Source of the DNA: Clostridium bornimense
Lineage (GTDB): Bacteria; Bacillota; Clostridia; Clostridiales; Clostridiaceae
Length of the DNA stretch: 64,000 bases
Assembly: GCF_018917145.1 (NCBI RefSeq)
Contig: NZ_JAHLOD010000008.1
Location: forward strand, 34,517-98,516
Direction of reading: 5' to 3'
Both the position numbers and the translations under genes were made by a program. The notes under the pieces are model-generated. The model saw only the letters and a program-made list of their open reading frames with translations. It did not search any database and was not told the origin of the DNA. Positions 56,585 to 64,000 of the stretch are shown here, piece after piece. Each line of letters starts with the position of its first letter. Positions within the stretch are counted from its first letter, which is position 1.

Positions 56585-58225
56585 CTATTGTTCCACAAAA
56601 TAGTGCTCTATTGTTTTTACTATCAACTTTGGTAAAACTTCAAATGAATATGGCATGTACACTCTCTCAGTCCACTTATGAGCATCCTTTCCAAAACATC
56701 CATAGTTTATAGCTGGTATATTAAGCTTCTTTATTTCCTTTATTGGCACATTATAAAGTTTTTTATATTCAGGAAAATTATCTATAAGCTTATCAATAGA
56801 ACTATTATCATCATCAATTTTTAAATAACTACTATCACTTAAACTTGGAAAAAACCTCATCATCTCATAACTTTCTCCTTCTTCTGCTCCTACCTTTTCT
56901 GCAATAGTATTTATGTCATTATAAATATTTCTTTCTGAGTTCACTTCATCCATAAGGGTATTATGTGGACAATATGGTGCTGCGAAAAAAATAACTATTG
57001 TAGGTTTTTTAATTCCAACAACAACTATAAGTTTTTTTACAATTTCAAGAGAAGCTTCTCTCTTATCCATATCCGCTGCTATAGCTTTTTTTCTAATGTC
57101 ATTTATATATTTATTAAGATCTCCACAATAAGCTTCTTTAGCTAAAGCCACTAAACTTTTATAATCTAATATTTCAATATCATAATGAATTTTTGAATAA
57201 TTCATAGAAGTAATACTGCAATATTTTTTGTATCTACTATTAATAGTTAATAATACATTCTTACAAGCTATTTTCGCAGCACCTTTTAACTTTTCCATAG
57301 TTTCATCTATAGTTTCATTATGAATAAAGTAATTAAAATAAACAAAAGATGAATATGAAGTTTGTACATTATAATGCTTCTTTAAATCCTTCATCTTTAA
57401 TACAGATGGTGGCAATGTATATTCTTCATCATATTCATTACAATAATCTGGATTAAGATTCATTTCTCTAATAAGCTCACTAGCTATCATAGATGCATCA
57501 AAACCTTCAAAGCATTGTCCTACATGAGTTTCTTTTCCTTGTATATAAAAGCATGGTAATAACTTTCCTACTGCACCAGTATAAATATATTTTGTCTTAT
57601 CTCCTTCATATAGTGGACATATATAATCATTATTAATGGCTAATTTGTATGTTAATTTTTCTTTATCCTGTAAATTCTTAAATACTTCCAATGCCTTAAT
57701 TATTCCTGTATGTAAATTTTCTTCTACAGGATTTATAGATAAAAGTATATTTCCATCAATATCTTTTACTCTTTCACTAAGATATTTCATCACTACCATA
57801 AATACCGCCACGCCACTTTTCATATCACAGGCTCCTCTACCAAAAAGCCATTTTCCAGACATTAAATCTTCCTTTGTTTCTTTATCTAAATCTAATTTTT
57901 TTAATCTTTCCATAAGTTCATCACAATGAAATGCAACATCCTTTAATTGTGCAAAATCCTCTACACCCACAGTATCCATATGCCCATGTAATATAATTGT
58001 TTCTTTTGAATCTCCCTTTTCACCTTTTATTAATGCAAATACATTTCTTCTATCAAGTTCATCATCTAATTTCTGAATAAAAACTCTATCGTTGTATTTT
58101 TTAAAATACGGTATTTCTTTTAAATATCTCTCTATGTAGCAAGCAATCTCTTTTTCCCCTGCTGTATTATTTACACTTGCAATGCTAACGAGTTTTTTTG
58201 TTAACTCTAATATTTCATTAAACAT
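56585..58225 (-). CDS. M20-family peptidase, RocB-like
   Basis: 546 residues, the length of RocB. Metal-site motifs are ILHGHMDTV, GRGACDMKSGVAVFM and NPVEENLHTG. RocB belongs to the Bacillus arginine/ornithine utilisation regulon, although its exact reaction is unsettled; M20 enzymes hydrolyse amide bonds in amino-acid conjugates. Its position between the GntR regulator and an ornithine-type aminotransferase supports an arginine-related catabolic role. Confidence 0.85.
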   Translation of the reverse strand: MFNEILELTKKLVSIASVNNTAGEKEIACYIERYLKEIPYFKKYNDRVFIQKLDDELDRRNVFALIKGEKGDSKETIILHGHMDTVGVEDFAQLKDVAFHCDELMERLKKLDLDKETKEDLMSGKWLFGRGACDMKSGVAVFMVVMKYLSERVKDIDGNILLSINPVEENLHTGIIKALEVFKNLQDKEKLTYKLAINNDYICPLYEGDKTKYIYTGAVGKLLPCFYIQGKETHVGQCFEGFDASMIASELIREMNLNPDYCNEYDEEYTLPPSVLKMKDLKKHYNVQTSYSSFVYFNYFIHNETIDETMEKLKGAAKIACKNVLLTINSRYKKYCSITSMNYSKIHYDIEILDYKSLVALAKEAYCGDLNKYINDIRKKAIAADMDKREASLEIVKKLIVVVGIKKPTIVIFFAAPYCPHNTLMDEVNSERNIYNDINTIAEKVGAEEGESYEMMRFFPSLSDSSYLKIDDDNSSIDKLIDNFPEYKKLYNVPIKEIKKLNIPAINYGCFGKDAHKWTERVYMPYSFEVLPKLIVKTIEHYFVEQ

Positions 58226-58258
58226 ACTTTTATATCTCCCCCCATTTCATTGTAAGTT

Positions 58259-58912
58259 TTAGCGAATTAACATTCTCTTATTAACCTTATCTAAATGTTC
58301 CTCCATAGCTTTACTAGCTAACTTGAAATCACCTTTTTCTAAATAATAAATTATTTTTTCATGCTCCTCACTAGCAACTCTACTATGCTGTTGTAATGTA
58401 CCTGATAATATTAAAAATCTCTTCGTAATAAGATTTGCTTTTCTTACCATATCGCTGAGAAAAGTATTTCCTGTTAATTCTGCTATTTTAGTATGAAACT
58501 TATAATCTAAATCAATAAACTCCTTACTATTTCTTTTATCTACAGTGTAAGATTGCTCTATTTGTGTTTCCTTAAGTTCCTCTATTTCACTTTTTGCTAT
58601 TTTATTTTCCAACAATAATATTGCAAGAGGTTCTAGTGATTTTCTTACAACAGTTATATCTTCTATACTCTTTTCTGTAATATCAGATACTACCACATTT
58701 TTGCTACCGTTATACTCTGCTATTTCTTCATATACCAACCTAAGTAATGCTGATTTAATCGGCGTTCTACTTATTTGTAATTTTTCTGCTAATCCCTCTT
58801 CTGTAAGTACTTGACCTGGCTTAAGTTCATTAGCTATAATGGCCTCCTTAATAATTTCATAAGCTCTATCTGCTAATGTAGGATTTCTTTTTATAGCCCC
58901 TAATGTTTTCAT
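58259..58912 (-). CDS. GntR-family regulator (FadR/FCD subfamily)
   Basis: 217 residues. The N-terminal winged HTH (AYEIIKEAIIANELKPGQVLTEEGLAEKLQISRTPIKSALLRL) precedes an all-helical FCD domain with metal-binding His residues (FHTKIAEL, HEKIIYYLE, HLDKV). It is probably a ligand-responsive regulator of the local catabolic genes. Its likely operator is the GTATAC-centred palindrome found before both transcription units (59809 and 62053). Confidence 0.9.
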   Translation of the reverse strand: MKTLGAIKRNPTLADRAYEIIKEAIIANELKPGQVLTEEGLAEKLQISRTPIKSALLRLVYEEIAEYNGSKNVVVSDITEKSIEDITVVRKSLEPLAILLLENKIAKSEIEELKETQIEQSYTVDKRNSKEFIDLDYKFHTKIAELTGNTFLSDMVRKANLITKRFLILSGTLQQHSRVASEEHEKIIYYLEKGDFKLASKAMEEHLDKVNKRMLIR

Positions 58913-58939
58913 AAATTATCCCCCAATATCTTATTTTAA

Positions 58940-59784
58940 TTACACTCTACTTAATGGAAATGTCATGCAATGTGGTCCTCCACCAGCTTTTAATATCTCT
59001 GTAATATCTAAATCTATTACAGTAATTCCTCTTTTTCTAAGCTCTTCATTAACATAAGTATTTTGTCTTAATGATATAACTCTCTTTTTCCCTATTGATT
59101 GCAAATTACATCCATGGTTAAAAACACTTTCTTCACTTATATCAATAGTCTCAATCCCCATATCATCTAATGTTTTCAAGAATTCTCTTGGAAGCCCATC
59201 TCTATAAGCAACTGCTAATTTTTCATCTACAAGATTAAAACATAAATCTAGATGTAGATATTTTTCATCACAAGGCACTGCTATTACTTTATATCCGTAT
59301 TTTTTCAATGATTTTCTTATTTCATCAATACCTTTTTCATTACTCCTAGCTACCATTCCTATAGCTAATGTATTATCATCGAGAAAAGTAAAATCTCCTC
59401 CTTCAAATAATCCTTCTTTACACTCTGCCACTATAGGAATTCCTAATTCCTCCATTTTCTTTTTATATACTCTCTTTCTAGAAATCTTACTGGTTCCTTA
59501 AAATTTCCAAGTATATATCCTTCTCTTATACATCCTCCAAAATCTCTTGAAAAAACAGAATTTCCTCTTCTCGGATCTGCATCTACCATCACTACTTCTA
59601 CACCATTAGCTTCATATGCTTCAACTAATGATCTATGCTCCTTTTCCATCTTCTCGACATCTAATTCTGTTGTTTCCCATTTTTTCGCTATTTCATTTAT
59701 TGGCACAGCTTTCAAATAGGTAGGCCTACACATTAAAACCTTTTTTAAAACTCCAGTTGAATTTTTAACAAACATTTTATCCAT
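58940..59784 (-). pseudogene. Amidinotransferase-superfamily hydrolase (DDAH/CtlX/arginine-deiminase-like), frameshifted
   Basis: The ATG at 59784 (SD GGAGG) opens a frame that ends at 59443 in an A-rich run. The rest continues in the -1 frame to 58940. Together they make about 281 residues. The catalytic set is present but split across frames: Glu/Asp in LFEGGDFTFLDD, His in YLHLDLCFN, Cys in GGGPHCMTFP. Enzymes of this fold hydrolyse arginine, citrulline or methylarginine guanidino groups. One extra A in AAAAAGAAAA would restore the frame, so sequencing error, recent mutation or slippage are all possible. Confidence 0.75.
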
Positions 59785-59808
59785 TATAAAACCTCCAAAG
59801 CTTGTTTT

Positions 59809-59825
59809 TTGTATTCTGTATACAA
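59809..59825. promoter_or_regulatory. Candidate GntR operator, site 1
   Basis: TTGTATTCTGTATACAA, inverted repeat TTGTAT/ATACAA with a 5-bp spacer, about 25 bp before the amidinotransferase-like gene. The related sequence at 62053 has the same position relative to its gene. Confidence 0.55.
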
Positions 59826-59841
59826 TGATATAAATAAAAAA

Positions 59842-59872
59842 GGTGCCAAAAGATAATATATCCTTTGACACC
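59842..59872 (-). terminator. Hairpin plus U-tract between AEC gene and amidinotransferase gene
   Basis: On the minus strand GGTGTCAAAGGATA pairs with TATC.TTTTGGCACC and is followed by six U. It can terminate the upstream adh-AEC transcript. It also lies downstream of a good promoter (59907-59935), so it may act as an attenuator. The same layout occurs at 62089. Confidence 0.7.
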
Positions 59873-59906
59873 ATTGCCATCTATTTAATTATTATTTTAT
59901 ACTTTT

Positions 59907-59935
59907 ATGATAGTATTTATTATTATTTATGTCAA
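59907..59935 (-). promoter_or_regulatory. Promoter of the catabolic operon
   Basis: On the minus strand TTGACA (59935-59930), a 17-bp spacer and TATCAT (59912-59907). It is located just after the AEC transporter stop and upstream of the hairpin and operator. Confidence 0.65.
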
Positions 59936-59942
59936 TATATTC

Positions 59943-60881
59943 TTATAGAATTTTCATAATTAATGTCAACATTGGCATCGTAAATAGTGAAAATATCGTG
60001 GACATAGCAACAATTTTAGCTCCATACTTACTATCTAAATCCATTTTTGAAACAAACAATATTGTAGACGCCGCAGAGGGACATGCACACGCTATTACTG
60101 TAGTTATAGCTACAATTTCTCCATCACCAAACCATGATGTTACACCAATTATCTTAATAATAAAAATCATCACTAATGGTAATACTATAGTTCTGAAAAT
60201 TGCTGCTCTATATATATTAAAATCATTAAATAATTCTTTTATCTCTATTTTAGCTAAAAATACTCCAATTATGATCATAGCTAAAGGCGTATTAATAGAA
60301 GCTAAAAGGCTAATCGATTCTCCAATGAATGAAGGTAAATGAATTTGTGTAAGATATAATATTATTCCTATTAAGAACCCCATTGTTCCTGGATTTATTA
60401 ATATCTTTTTTAAACTTAAACTACCTTTCTTACTTAAAGTCATTACACCATTGGTCCAAAAAAATACATTGAATATACCAGCAAATGCTGTGCCATAAAA
60501 TGCTCCTATTTCACCTAAAGTAGCGTATAATATAGGAAATGCCATAAAGCCACAATTAGAATAAATTGCTCCGACTCTTTCAATTTTGTAATTTTCATTT
60601 TCACGTTTTTTTATGAAAATATTAGTGATAATTATTGCAAAAATGTGAAATAGTATAGCAAGAATAAATGATATCATTAATCCAAATAATTGATCTTTAA
60701 TTAACTTTTTTTGATAAACATCTATAAGTAATGCTGGTGCTACTATTGTAAGTAATAAATTACTATATACTCTAGTTGCCTCCTCTGTAAGTATACTTTT
60801 TTTACAACTATACCTACCAATTTCTATAAATATAAACATTATTAATACTTGTTTAAATACTATTGATCCTATCTCAATCAT
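59943..60881 (-). CDS. AEC (auxin efflux carrier) family transporter
   Basis: 312 residues with eight to ten TM helices in two halves. SNCGFMAFPILYATLGE and VIACACPSAASTILFVSKM correspond to the conserved unwound helices of the AEC/BART fold. Bacterial AEC proteins move organic acids such as malate or other metabolites. It starts 3 nt after the alcohol dehydrogenase stop, so it is coupled to it. Likely imports or exports a substrate or product of this cluster. Confidence 0.88.
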   Translation of the reverse strand: MIEIGSIVFKQVLIMFIFIEIGRYSCKKSILTEEATRVYSNLLLTIVAPALLIDVYQKKLIKDQLFGLMISFILAILFHIFAIIITNIFIKKRENENYKIERVGAIYSNCGFMAFPILYATLGEIGAFYGTAFAGIFNVFFWTNGVMTLSKKGSLSLKKILINPGTMGFLIGIILYLTQIHLPSFIGESISLLASINTPLAMIIIGVFLAKIEIKELFNDFNIYRAAIFRTIVLPLVMIFIIKIIGVTSWFGDGEIVAITTVIACACPSAASTILFVSKMDLDSKYGAKIVAMSTIFSLFTMPMLTLIMKIL

Positions 60882-60883
60882 AA

Positions 60884-62032
60884 TTATTCCTCAATATCAT
60901 TGCCATAATAAACAGCATTTATTATCTTTTTCATATCTTCTTTAGTGATTTTAATAGGATTTACAACTGTAGACCCCATCATCGAATTTTCTAATAATAT
61001 ATCAAAATCTTTTTTAAATATTTCTTCCTTTATTCCAACTTCTGAAATTGATTTAGCTATTCCTAACTTTTCTTTAAGATTTTCTATTTCAACTATTATA
61101 TCTTTACATCCAATAGCTTTAGATAAATCTTTAAACTTCTCAAAAACCTCTTTATCCTTACTATTGTACCTCATGGCATATGGTAAAATTATTGCATTAG
61201 TTAATCCATGAGCTAAATTATATCTTCCTCCAAAAGCATGGGAAATTCCATGTACCATACCTAATCCAGAGTTTGAAAACGCCATTCCAGCCATACTTTG
61301 ATAATTGTGTACTTTTTCTCTACTTTCCAAAGTTTTATCATTACAAGAAATAGGCAACCACTTTATTAGTCCCTCAATAGCACCTTTTGCAAGAACCTCT
61401 GTAAAATCATTTGATGTCTTATTTATATAAGATTCAATAGCATGTGTTAATGCATCCATGCCTGTTTCAGATGCAATATTTCTTGGGAGAGACATTGGTA
61501 TATTTCCATCTAAAATCGCTATATCCGGTCTTAAACTTTCAGCTTTTAATCCTATTTTTAAGTTTTTTTCCGGATAAGTTATAACAGATACATGAGTTAC
61601 TTCTGTTCCTGTTCCTGACGTAGATGGTATTGCTATAAATTTCGTTTTATGTCTTTTCTCCGGCAATCTTACACCACTTATATTTTCAATATCCAACTCT
61701 GGATATTCATATAATAATGTTATTATCTTTGCTGCATCGATAGGAGATCCTCCACCTACCGCTACTATTAAATCTGGAGATATAACCTTCATTTTGGCTA
61801 CTCCTTCTTTAACATCGCTAACAGTAGGATTTTTACCTATACCAGAATAAATATAAACTTCTTTATTGTCTTTTCCTAAATACTCCTTTACTTTATCAAT
61901 AACCCCTGTAGCAAACATAGACTTCCCACCAGTAATAATCATTGCCTTACTATATTTAATATTCTTTAAATATTCTAAAGAATTTATTCCTACTACTAAT
62001 ACTTCACTATTTAATCTTAACTCCTTCATCAT
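60884..62032 (-). CDS. Iron-containing alcohol dehydrogenase
   Basis: 382 residues from the ATG at 62032, preceded by AAAGGAATAAG; the longer frame runs through the operator and is unlikely. VGGGSPIDAAK and PSTSGTGTEVTHVSVIT form the nucleotide site. The metal ligands are in MDALTHAIESY and HGISHAFGGRYNLAHGLTNAI. Group III dehydrogenases reduce aldehydes or ketones with NAD(P)H. First gene of a two-gene unit with the AEC transporter. Confidence 0.92.
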   Translation of the reverse strand: MMKELRLNSEVLVVGINSLEYLKNIKYSKAMIITGGKSMFATGVIDKVKEYLGKDNKEVYIYSGIGKNPTVSDVKEGVAKMKVISPDLIVAVGGGSPIDAAKIITLLYEYPELDIENISGVRLPEKRHKTKFIAIPSTSGTGTEVTHVSVITYPEKNLKIGLKAESLRPDIAILDGNIPMSLPRNIASETGMDALTHAIESYINKTSNDFTEVLAKGAIEGLIKWLPISCNDKTLESREKVHNYQSMAGMAFSNSGLGMVHGISHAFGGRYNLAHGLTNAIILPYAMRYNSKDKEVFEKFKDLSKAIGCKDIIVEIENLKEKLGIAKSISEVGIKEEIFKKDFDILLENSMMGSTVVNPIKITKEDMKKIINAVYYGNDIEE

Positions 62033-62052
62033 CTTATTCCTTTCATAATGTT

Positions 62053-62069
62053 TAGTATCCTGTATACAA
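62053..62069. promoter_or_regulatory. Candidate GntR operator, site 2
   Basis: TAGTATCCTGTATACAA, sharing CTGTATACAA with site 1 at 59809, about 20 bp before the alcohol dehydrogenase gene. Confidence 0.5.
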
Positions 62070-62088
62070 TGCAATAATAATAAAAAAA

Positions 62089-62118
62089 GGTGTCAAAGAT
62101 ATTTCTATCCTTGACACC
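62089..62118 (-). terminator. Hairpin plus U-tract before the alcohol dehydrogenase gene
   Basis: On the minus strand GGTGTCAAGGATA pairs with TATCTTTGACACC and is followed by seven U. It can end the chemoreceptor transcript, or attenuate the promoter at 62144-62172. Closely similar to 59842-59872, including the ATGGCAATGG just before it. Confidence 0.7.
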
Positions 62119-62143
62119 ATTGCCATATGTATTCAATAAAATA

Positions 62144-62172
62144 ATTATAGTACTATTTTTTTGCATTGTCTA
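62144..62172 (-). promoter_or_regulatory. Promoter of the adh-AEC unit
   Basis: On the minus strand TAGACA (62172-62167), a 17-bp spacer and TATAAT (62149-62144), just after the chemoreceptor stop. Confidence 0.65.
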
Positions 62173-62178
62173 CATTTT

Positions 62179-63636
62179 TTATTTTTCTATTAATTCTCTT
62201 AATTCACCACTAAACTTCTCTATATCTTGAAGAGATTTAGATAATCCTATTATCTTTTCATTTTGATTTTCTGTAATAGCTAATGTTTCTTCTATAGAAG
62301 CAGAATGTTCCTCTGATATATTAGATATAGTAGTTGTTTCATCAACTATCTCCACAAATACATTCTTCATATCTTTCATATTTTCTAAGCTTTCTTCAAG
62401 ATTAGTATCTATCTCCATAAAAGCACTTTCCAACTTTTTAAATGTATCATTTACACTAACTGCTGTTTCTGTACCCTTATTAGATACATCTTCAACATTT
62501 TTAATTTCCTCTAAAACTCTTGTTGTTAATAGTTTTATTTGACTAATTATTTTATCAATTTCTGTAGCTACACTATCACTTTGTTCTGCTAATTTTCTAA
62601 CTTCATCTGCTACAACAGCAAATCCTTTACCAGCCTCACCAGCTCTTGCTGCTTCTATTGAAGCATTTAATGCTAATAAATTTGTTTGTCCTGCTATACT
62701 CTTTATACCTTCTAAGAAATTACCAACTCTATCTGTACCTTCTATTAAATCTTCTACACCAGTTACAGTCTCTAATACTGCTTTTTGTATGATTCCCATT
62801 TGATTGTTCATTTCATCTACCATAGTCACAGATTCTTTTACAACCTCACAAGATTCTTTTGAAACTTCAACTGTTTTTTCTGATACAGAATAAGTCATTG
62901 AAACTTTTTCCTCTGCACCTAACATTTTTTCATTTATCTCAGAAATAATTTCAGATTGTCTAACTACCCCTGCTGCTACTTCTTTTATAGTATCAGTTAA
63001 ACTAGTACTCTCTTCACTTACAGTATTTAAATTTCCACTACTCTCTACAATATATACATTTAATTTATTTGTACCTACTTCTATATTATCCATAGTATTT
63101 TCAATTTTAGCTAATAAATTTTTTGAATGTTCCGCTTCTTTTCTAGATTTCTCTATAAGATCACCACTCCATTTTGTTATACAGAAAATCATCACCATTA
63201 CAAGATTTACAGCTAAAACACTATTTAAAAATTGCATCCAATCTTTTTCAACTAAAACAATTTGTATTATTACCTCAAATATATTTCCTGCCACCATCAT
63301 TTTTATAAAATAGTTTTTATCAAAATACATCCCAGCTATTACTATTGCTATTACCATTATCCATATTGTCATTATTGTAAATGTATGATAAGTAATTGCA
63401 AACATCATTATCCCTATAACTACTACATATTTCACAAGCCCACAAGTTTTATGACTCCTATCTAGTATAATGGAAACTATGCTAATTAATGATAGCAATA
63501 TAACTCTTATTACATTTTTTAATAAAGAAATCTTAAAAACTACATAACCTAGATGCATTACAATAGCTACAAATAAACTTATAATTATTACTCTATTGAC
63601 TTTCTTAAGATGTCTATCATCAGCTATTTTTTCCAT
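62179..63636 (-). CDS. Methyl-accepting chemotaxis protein with multi-TM sensor
   Basis: 485 residues. The first about 170 residues form five to six TM helices without a periplasmic-type loop or a HAMP domain. The long coiled-coil signalling domain follows, with the hairpin tip [40 protein letters not shown] that binds CheA and CheW. It probably senses a membrane-linked or intracellular cue. SD AGGGGG. It lies upstream of, and in the same direction as, the catabolic cluster. Confidence 0.93.
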   Translation of the reverse strand: MEKIADDRHLKKVNRVIIISLFVAIVMHLGYVVFKISLLKNVIRVILLSLISIVSIILDRSHKTCGLVKYVVVIGIMMFAITYHTFTIMTIWIMVIAIVIAGMYFDKNYFIKMMVAGNIFEVIIQIVLVEKDWMQFLNSVLAVNLVMVMIFCITKWSGDLIEKSRKEAEHSKNLLAKIENTMDNIEVGTNKLNVYIVESSGNLNTVSEESTSLTDTIKEVAAGVVRQSEIISEINEKMLGAEEKVSMTYSVSEKTVEVSKESCEVVKESVTMVDEMNNQMGIIQKAVLETVTGVEDLIEGTDRVGNFLEGIKSIAGQTNLLALNASIEAARAGEAGKGFAVVADEVRKLAEQSDSVATEIDKIISQIKLLTTRVLEEIKNVEDVSNKGTETAVSVNDTFKKLESAFMEIDTNLEESLENMKDMKNVFVEIVDETTTISNISEEHSASIEETLAITENQNEKIIGLSKSLQDIEKFSGELRELIEK

Positions 63637-63815
63637 ATAATCCCCCTCTTTTATTCCTAGATAGTGTAAAGTTTATTTACACTTCTTTCTTTAAAAATCT
63701 TTATATATCAAGGTTCTAGAAGTTTTTTTTCATAAAAAAACAACGACCCCCTGATTTCTATGTTAAAATTGAATCTCTCACAAACCAAAAATAACTTAGA
63801 AAGGTTGTCGTTATT

Positions 63816-64000
63816 GTGGATTCAATTATAACTTATTTACTAGAATATAATCAATATTTAATTAATATAATTTTTCAATTCCTCATATTTATTTCTAAAT
63901 ATATACCACTTGGACAATTATCTTTTGATGATTCAAATAGCCCAGAGTATCAAAAATTTAAAATAGATAAACTTCCTAAAATAATTAAATTTCATAGTGT
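63816..64000 (+). CDS. Transposase, N-terminal fragment (runs off the window)
   Basis: Open frame from a GTG at 63816 to the edge (61 codons). It encodes a hydrophobic start (ITYLLEYNQYLINIIFQFLI) then FISKYIPLGQLSFDDSNSPEYQKFKIDKLPKII. This resembles the N-terminus of clostridial DDE-type transposases, from memory. The insertion end is probably within 63720-63800, where A and T runs precede CAACGACCCCC. Only one end is visible, so family and inverted repeats cannot be fixed. Confidence 0.55.
   Translation, partial: MDSIITYLLEYNQYLINIIFQFLIFISKYIPLGQLSFDDSNSPEYQKFKIDKLPKIIKFHS

Noticed and set aside
59443..59470. Programmed -1 ribosomal frameshift in the amidinotransferase-like gene
   Set aside because: The A-rich run does not give a canonical X XXY YYZ heptamer in the zero frame, since the A-site codon would mispair. 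Mutation, error or tract slippage are better explanations.
59785..59880. N-terminal extension of the amidinotransferase-like protein (starting MAMVS) and a matching 25-codon leader ORF before the alcohol dehydrogenase gene
   Set aside because: Both frames start at the same ATGGCAATGG sequence but have no SD and read through a hairpin, a U-run and an operator. I treat them as untranslated leaders, although a leader-peptide role is not excluded.
63262..63465. Tyr/His-rich plus-strand ORF within the chemoreceptor gene
   Set aside because: It is antisense to the transmembrane region of the chemoreceptor, whose hydrophobic codons give this composition on the other strand.

Overview
The window is AT-rich, tightly packed DNA from a low-GC Firmicute, most likely a Clostridium sensu stricto. 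The evidence is an alpha/beta-type small acid-soluble spore protein, a clostridial-type tmRNA whose tag ends in ALAA, strong GGAGG ribosome binding sites, a short HisG plus HisZ, secreted polysaccharide-degrading enzymes, and a BceRS-BceAB-type system. Most genes lie on the minus strand.

Region 1 (1-7248). The left edge cuts a large YSIRK-like secreted zinc metalloprotease (M26/ZmpB-like, HEVTH motif) that carries five near-identical G5 repeats. It is followed by a ParA-like ATPase with a small partner gene and a decayed GxGYxYP-type glycoside-hydrolase-like pseudogene.

Region 2 (7249-20904) is an integrated element inserted at the 3' end of ssrA (tmRNA). It is bounded by a 12-bp direct repeat of the ssrA 3' terminus. 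It carries a type I restriction-modification operon (hsdR-hsdM-hsdS) continuing into a DUF262 protein and a HEPN-family protein, a phage/plasmid-type replication protein with small partner genes, an XRE/S24-like regulator, and a large serine recombinase. The recombinase reading frame crosses the attachment core, so its last 22 residues are read from antisense ssrA. In the excised circle the frame would continue into an alternative tail of almost the same length that stops just before a terminator-like hairpin. I regard this integration-state-dependent C-terminus as the most interesting observation. The 15-bp perfect hairpin left of attL fits the original ssrA terminator, now about 13.6 kb away from its gene.

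Region 3 (20893-43560). ssrA itself; a NagZ-like GH3 enzyme; two DUF6055-like secreted paralogues whose HExxH-like motif is degenerate in both copies, one with a CBM3; a SASP gene; a nine-gene histidine operon hisZGDBHAFIE without hisC; an LCP-family protein; tsaD; a YmaF remnant; a RusA-like resolvase with an added zinc ribbon; an FAD oxidoreductase; an Lrp regulator divergent from aspartate ammonia-lyase; and a GH5 mannanase with beta/gamma-crystallin and CBM35-like domains. Three of the plus-strand genes end in copies of one conserved hairpin that has an invariant 2-nt bulge.

Region 4 (43660-64000). A BceAB/BceRS-like peptide sensing and resistance module, hslO, a YitT-family membrane protein, a polar amino-acid ABC transporter, then an amino-acid or guanidino-compound catabolic cluster. 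This cluster holds a frameshifted amidinotransferase-superfamily hydrolase, a GntR/FCD regulator, a RocB-like M20 peptidase, class III and HisC-like aminotransferases, a 2-hydroxyacid dehydrogenase, an AEC transporter and an iron-dependent alcohol dehydrogenase. Its two transcription units start with duplicated promoter / hairpin / palindromic-operator leaders. A chemoreceptor and the start of a transposase gene close the window.
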